46,024 nucleotides of DNA, from assembly GCA_045106735.1 (NCBI GenBank), contig JBGCEZ010000098.1, positions 1 through 46,024 on the forward strand, given 5' to 3'. The position numbers were made by a program, and so were the translations under genes. Below, one piece after another: positions 42,343 to 46,024 of the stretch (position 1 is its first letter; the number at the start of each line of letters is the position of its first letter). The notes under the pieces were generated by a model. That model searched no databases, had not been told where the DNA came from, and saw nothing but the letters and a program-made list of their open reading frames with translations. This DNA is from JBGCEZ01 sp045106735 (GTDB lineage: Bacteria > Planctomycetota > Phycisphaerae > Phycisphaerales > SM1A02).

Positions 42343-42464
42343 GGTGCGGGCTCCAGGGCTGGCTGGCGCCCCCCGCGAACGCCGATCGATGTTCACGATA
42401 CGGTGGACGAGGCTTCGGGCGATGCGGATCGACCGATCCGTCCCGACATCGAAAGGACGCCGCT

Positions 42465-43208
42465 TTGGATCCTGCCGTCGCCCTCGTCCAGGCATATCTC
42501 TATGCCAACCACTATTTCACGGTCACCGAGTACCCGGTGGTCGAGTCACTCGGTGGCAAGCAGTACCGGGCAATCACCGACGTGGACGTTTTGGCCGTGC
42601 GCTTCCCGCGAGCCGGTCGCTTGATTCCGGCCGGGAGCCGCCGCGCGACCGATGACGTGCTGGACGGGGCGGACCCGCAGCTCGGAGCCCCGGAGGACCG
42701 TATCCACCTGATCATCGGCGAGGTCAAGGAAGGCCGAGCTGAACTCAACCGCGGCGCCCGCGACCCCGGCACCCTGCGAGCCGCATTGCGCCGGATCGGA
42801 CATCTGAGCGCGGACCGCGCGGACAGCGCGGTCGAATCGCTCCGACGAAACGGTCGCTACGAGACTCCCGAGGCCGTCGTCCAGCTCTTCGCGTTCGGCT
42901 CATACCCCGGCGATCGCGGGGGCTACCGCACCATCGTCTACCGCCGAATGATCCGTTTCATGCGGCAGATGGCCCAGGAGAACTGGTCGATGCTGCAGTC
43001 GGCCCAGTTCAAGGACCCGGCATTGAGCTTCCTGGTGCTGTTGATGAAGTCGCGTTTCGATCAGCCGGAACGCCAAGAACCACGGGGCCGCGACCGGCGT
43101 CGGAATCGGCCTGGACGCGGCGCAGGGGGCGGTGGCAGTGGCGGACGCGGACGCGGCGGCGGCGGCGGCGGCGGCCGAAACGATGATCGCGGCGGTACGC
43201 GGCACTGA
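42465..43208 (+). CDS. Possible PD-(D/E)xK-type protein with RGG-rich tail
   Basis: 247 aa, TTG start at 42465 with GAAAGGA upstream. No family recognised with certainty. Residues 5-90 have the order expected of a restriction-endonuclease-like core: helix (LVQAYLYANHYFTVTEYPVV), ITDVDVLAV with Asp39/Asp41, then HLIIGEVKEG with Glu86-Val-Lys88. This D...ExK spacing is compatible with PD-(D/E)xK enzymes. A helical domain follows (about 95-195). From about residue 205 the protein is an Arg/Gly tail (RGAGGGGSGGRGRGGGGGGG), like RNA-binding RGG boxes. A nearby DEAD-box helicase has a similar tail. Confidence 0.72.
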   Translation: MDPAVALVQAYLYANHYFTVTEYPVVESLGGKQYRAITDVDVLAVRFPRAGRLIPAGSRRATDDVLDGADPQLGAPEDRIHLIIGEVKEGRAELNRGARDPGTLRAALRRIGHLSADRADSAVESLRRNGRYETPEAVVQLFAFGSYPGDRGGYRTIVYRRMIRFMRQMAQENWSMLQSAQFKDPALSFLVLLMKSRFDQPERQEPRGRDRRRNRPGRGAGGGGSGGRGRGGGGGGGRNDDRGGTRH

Positions 43209-43953
43209 AACCAAGCCGCGCCCGGAGTGACCAGAGCGGTCGCCAACGGATCGTCCGAGAACAGTCTCCCTCAGCCACCGCTCAGCCATGATCCAACCGC
43301 GGTCGAACCGCGGTCCAGGCGCGTTCCAGGCGCCGGCCAGGCGCGGGCCATCCGCCGCCCGGACGCGCCCCCGGCCAGGGCGGACCAATCGGTGGCCCCT
43401 CGCCGCCGCGGATTCGACGCGGCCGGCCTGAGTCGGTACCCTTGTCGGCCCGGCGGAGCTGGTTCGTCAGCTTTGCCGCTCCCCAAGATCCGCCACGGAA
43501 TCCACTCCGGGCCGATCAGCCGCGACCCGAAGGTGGTCGCCGCGAATGTTTCCTGTCGCGCCGAACCGGACCGTTCCGGCCCGAATCTGTCCTGAGCCAG
43601 AGCTGAGATCAGATTCAGACACGCGCGACGCGGCTCCATCCCCCCTCCCGAGAGAGGCTTGGGATGCCCGCCGGCGACGGCTCGATGTGCCCGCTCGCCA
43701 TTTTTCATACCGGCGTCACGTGACGCCGGGCTCCGCACTCCCCGGGATCGATGGCCCGGCTGCGGCTTCGTCGTCAGAGCATCAGACCTTCATTCGGACG
43801 CCGGCCTTCAGGCCTGAACTCCGCGGCCGCCCGACGACGTGGCCGACCTCCCGGTACGAAACGCCTCCCGAGTGAGGTGATCCGGGACGCCATCGTTCAT
43901 TGACCCACCGCCCCAATGTGGCGGTTGGCTGTCATCCCGGAGTCGTGACGAAC
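43209..43953. other. Long intergenic region upstream of the DEAD-box helicase gene
   Basis: About 745 bp with no supported gene; open frames here are chance-like. It contains an imperfect hairpin near 43643-43677 (CATCCC...GGGATG around GAGAGAGGC), a 20-bp perfect palindrome at 43710-43729 and an A/T-rich patch just before it. Confidence 0.5.
43710..43729. promoter_or_regulatory. 20-bp perfect palindrome, candidate operator
   Basis: CCGGCGTCACGTGACGCCGG, preceded by TTTTTCATA. No spacer, so it suits a dimeric DNA-binding protein better than a hairpin; no T-run on either side. It lies 225 bp upstream of the helicase start. Confidence 0.45.
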
Positions 43954-46024
43954 ATGTCATCCTTTGAATCGCTGTCCCTCGTCGAACCGTTGCTGCGCGC
44001 ACTGGCCGAGGCCGACCACCACACGCCCACCCCGATCCAGCTTCAGGCGATTCCCGCCGCGATGGCCGGCCGGGACGTCATGGGCTGCGCCCAGACGGGC
44101 ACCGGCAAGACCGGAGCCTTCACCCTTCCCCTGCTGAACGCCCTGCTGCTCGACGAGTCGGATCGCCAGACCCCGACGCAGGCCGACAGTTCCCACGGCG
44201 GAACGCCCCGCGGCCACGGTCGCGGCGGACGCGGCAAGCGTCAGGGCGGCCGTGCCCACCGATCCCGCGGCGGCGGCGCCTTCCAGGCCAAGCCCCGTGC
44301 CCTCGTGCTCTCCCCCACCCGCGAGCTCGCGGCGCAGATCGGCGACTCCGTCGAGATGTACGGACGGTTCACCGGCCTGCGGCACGCCATCATCTTTGGT
44401 GGCGTACACCAGTCCCGGCAGACCCGCGACTTCGCCGGCGGCGTTGACGTGCTCATCGCCACGCCCGGCCGCCTGGAAGACCTCGTCCAGCAGCGCTTGG
44501 TGGACCTCTCCCAGGTCCGCGTGCTCGTGCTCGACGAAGCCGACCGCATGCTCGACATGGGCTTCGTCGTTCCGGTGAAGCGAATCGCCGACCAGACCCG
44601 CGCGGGACGGCAAACGATGCTGTTTTCCGCCACGATGCCGCGCGGCGTGGAGAAGCTGGCCCGTGAGCTGCTTACCGAACCGGAGCGGATCGCCGTCGAC
44701 CCGGTCTCCTCGGCCGTCGACACGATCGAGCAGCAGGTCTACATGGTCGACCGCAACCGCAAGCAGGATCTCCTCGAGAACCTGCTCAAAGATGAAGCGG
44801 TGAAGCGGGCGGTGGTCTTCACCCGCACCAAGTACGGGGCCGACCGCGTCGGCAAGCGACTGGAGCGCGGCGGCATGACCGCGGGCATCCTCCACGGCGA
44901 CCGCAATCAGAACCAGCGAACGCGGGCCCTCGAAGCATTCCGCCGCGGCCATTCGCAGGTCCTGGTCGCGACCGACGTCGCCGCCCGCGGCCTGGATGTC
45001 GACGGCATCACCCACGTGTTCAACTTCGATCTGCCAATGGACCCCGAGTCCTACGTCCACCGCATCGGCCGGACGGGCCGGGCGGGCAACAGCGGCGTGG
45101 CCGTCGCGTTCTGCGACCGGTCCGAACGCGGGACGCTGCGATCGATCGAGCGTCTCACCGGCACCCGAATCGACGTCATGCGGGAAGTCCCGCTCCCGCG
45201 GGTTGATGATCGCGGCGTCGTCGTCGGAACCACCAAGCCGCGCAAGTCCACGTCGACGCCCACCGATGCGGCTGCGGTTGCATCCACCACGCCGGCATCC
45301 GAGGCCGACAGCGCCAGCGTGCTGACGGCGAGCGACGGACAGATGATCACGATGGATCCACCGAAGCGTCGCGAGCGCCAGGACGACGGACCGGATCCCC
45401 GCACCCGCGTGCGGATCGCCCGCCGCTCGACCGCGGAGACGGCGGAGCCCGTCGCGGCGTCAACCGGGACCGGAACCGGGACCTACGACCGGCCGTCGCA
45501 TGACCGTCGCGATGATCGGGACAACGGTGGGTTCCGCGGCAAGCCCGGTGGACATCGCCCGTACGGCAACCGCGACGATCGCGACAACGGCGGGTTCCGC
45601 GGCAAGCCCAGCGGCAGCCGGCCGTACGGGAATCGCGACGACCGAGACAACGGTGGATTCCGCGGCAAGCCGGGTGGCAGCCGACCCTACGGAAACCGTG
45701 ACGATCGTGGCGGCAACAGCAGCGGCGGTGGCGGCGGATATCGCGGCCAGTCCGGCGGCAGTCGTCCCTACGGCAACCGCGACGATCGCGGCGGCAACAG
45801 CGGCGGCGGCGGCGGATATCGCGGCCAGTCCGGCGGCAGTCGTCCCTACGGCAACCGCGACGATCGCGGCGGCAACGGCGGCGGCGGTGGCGGATATCGC
45901 GGCCAGTCCGGCGGCAGTCGTCCCTACGGCAACCGCGACGATCGCGGCGGCAACAGCGGCGGCGGTGGCGGCGGGGATCGCGGCCGGTCCGGCGGCAGCC
46001 GGCCCCACGGCAACCGCGACGATC
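43954..46024 (+). CDS. RhlE-like DEAD-box RNA helicase with RGG repeat tail (partial, runs off the window)
   Basis: 690 codons to the edge, no stop reached. All motifs are present: Q motif (TPTPIQLQAIP), Walker A AQTGTGKT (46-53), PTRELAAQ, GG, TPGR (170-173), DEAD (194-197), SAT (225-227), VVFTRTKYGA, HGDRNQNQR, ATDVAARGLD and HRIGRTGRAG. Between motifs I and Ia is an unusual RG-rich insertion (about residues 68-112). After residue 500 come three 21-residue repeats (DDRDNGGFRGKPGGHRPYGN type) and four 26-27-residue DDRGGN...GGYRGQSGGSRPYGNR repeats. Such enzymes unwind RNA in ribosome assembly or decay, often at low temperature. Confidence 0.95.
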   Translation, partial: MSSFESLSLVEPLLRALAEADHHTPTPIQLQAIPAAMAGRDVMGCAQTGTGKTGAFTLPLLNALLLDESDRQTPTQADSSHGGTPRGHGRGGRGKRQGGRAHRSRGGGAFQAKPRALVLSPTRELAAQIGDSVEMYGRFTGLRHAIIFGGVHQSRQTRDFAGGVDVLIATPGRLEDLVQQRLVDLSQVRVLVLDEADRMLDMGFVVPVKRIADQTRAGRQTMLFSATMPRGVEKLARELLTEPERIAVDPVSSAVDTIEQQVYMVDRNRKQDLLENLLKDEAVKRAVVFTRTKYGADRVGKRLERGGMTAGILHGDRNQNQRTRALEAFRRGHSQVLVATDVAARGLDVDGITHVFNFDLPMDPESYVHRIGRTGRAGNSGVAVAFCDRSERGTLRSIERLTGTRIDVMREVPLPRVDDRGVVVGTTKPRKSTSTPTDAAAVASTTPASEADSASVLTASDGQMITMDPPKRRERQDDGPDPRTRVRIARRSTAETAEPVAASTGTGTGTYDRPSHDRRDDRDNGGFRGKPGGHRPYGNRDDRDNGGFRGKPSGSRPYGNRDDRDNGGFRGKPGGSRPYGNRDDRGGNSSGGGGGYRGQSGGSRPYGNRDDRGGNSGGGGGYRGQSGGSRPYGNRDDRGGNGGGGGGYRGQSGGSRPYGNRDDRGGNSGGGGGGDRGRSGGSRPHGNRDD
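45511..46017 (+). repeat. In-frame tandem repeats of the helicase tail
   Basis: Three 63-bp units (45511-45573, 45574-45636, 45637-45699) followed by four 78-81-bp units (45700-45780, 45781-45858, 45859-45936, 45937-46017). Unit lengths are all multiples of three; the second type is nearly identical at DNA level, which indicates recent expansion. The array continues beyond the window. Confidence 0.92.

Noticed and set aside
43710..43729. Palindrome as a transcription terminator
   Set aside because: No loop and no T-run downstream in either direction; an operator is the better reading.
43643..43745. Third copy of the GCGAGAA/TGTATCA promoter element or a dispersed element family with 27425-27560 and 33505-33580
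   Set aside because: The region shares only short words (GAGAGAGGC, GGGCTCCGCACTCC) with the other two sites; the two boxes are not present at the required spacing.
43957..45060. Minus-strand open frame opposite the DEAD-box helicase
   Set aside because: It mirrors the helicase coding frame. All helicase motifs are on the plus strand, where the gene remains open to the window edge.
45460..46008. Minus-strand Ala/Val repeat frame opposite the helicase tail
   Set aside because: It is the antisense reading of the Gly/Arg repeat array and has no independent evidence.

Overview
The window is GC-rich bacterial DNA, packed with genes on both strands. It most likely comes from the Planctomycetota, probably a Phycisphaerae-like lineage. 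The evidence is the style of the proteins. Four secreted proteins end in dockerin-like calcium-binding repeats (3098-6214, 11244-11663, 26086-27324, 28363-29874). Several small membrane proteins carry CxxC zinc ribbons. There is a DUF4013-type membrane protein, a PEP-CTERM-like sorting tail and many lipoproteins. I see no rRNA, tRNA, insertion sequence, phage gene or CRISPR array. Placement is by inference, because no marker gene is present.

Layout. 1-2574: two tandem paralogous membrane proteins and a third small membrane protein. 3098-6214 (minus): a large secreted G8/beta-helix/PKD/dockerin protein. 6532-8005 (plus): a flavodoxin-fold quinone reductase and a MarR regulator. 8027-10315 (minus): lipoprotein, 61-aa protein and DUF4013 protein. 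10408-11064 (minus): a cytosine deaminase of the fungal Fcy1 type. 11244-16469: small dockerin protein, zinc-ribbon membrane protein, sugar-nucleotide epimerase, lipoprotein, UbiX and a TPR lipoprotein. 16782-21100: GH95-like glycosidase, QueF, RdgB and IspF. 21762-24887: lipoprotein and three membrane proteins. 24969-28298 (minus): ureohydrolase-family protein, seven-bladed FG-GAP propeller with dockerin, and BioY.

Two compact minus-strand systems stand out. (1) 34282 down to 28363: ECF sigma factor, anti-sigma-like protein, TPR-CHAT protease and secreted S8 subtilase, the last two joined as TGA-ATG. A 27-bp two-box element (GCGAGAA-N13-TGTATCA) lies between the sigma and anti-sigma genes. 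It recurs upstream of the FG-GAP/dockerin gene 6 kb away, which suggests a shared ECF-type promoter and a small regulon. (2) 40162 down to 35738: a TonB-dependent receptor of the YfiR-associated type, a YfiR-family periplasmic protein, and a receptor whose sensor resembles CHASE8 (the sensor of YfiN/TpbB) but whose output is a methyl-accepting chemotaxis domain instead of a GGDEF cyclase. The receptor gene is cut by one in-frame TGA at a conserved Arg position.

40350-42342 (minus) holds an overlapping methyltransferase/glycosyltransferase pair. Divergent from it is a TTG-started protein with a possible PD-(D/E)xK core and an RGG tail (42465-43208). The window ends inside an RhlE-like DEAD-box helicase with a long RGG/GGNR repeat tail (43954-46024). 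Short tandem repeats (6, 7, 9, 12, 14 and 26 bp units) are scattered through intergenic DNA and gene ends; in three or four genes they appear to have been captured as low-complexity protein tails.
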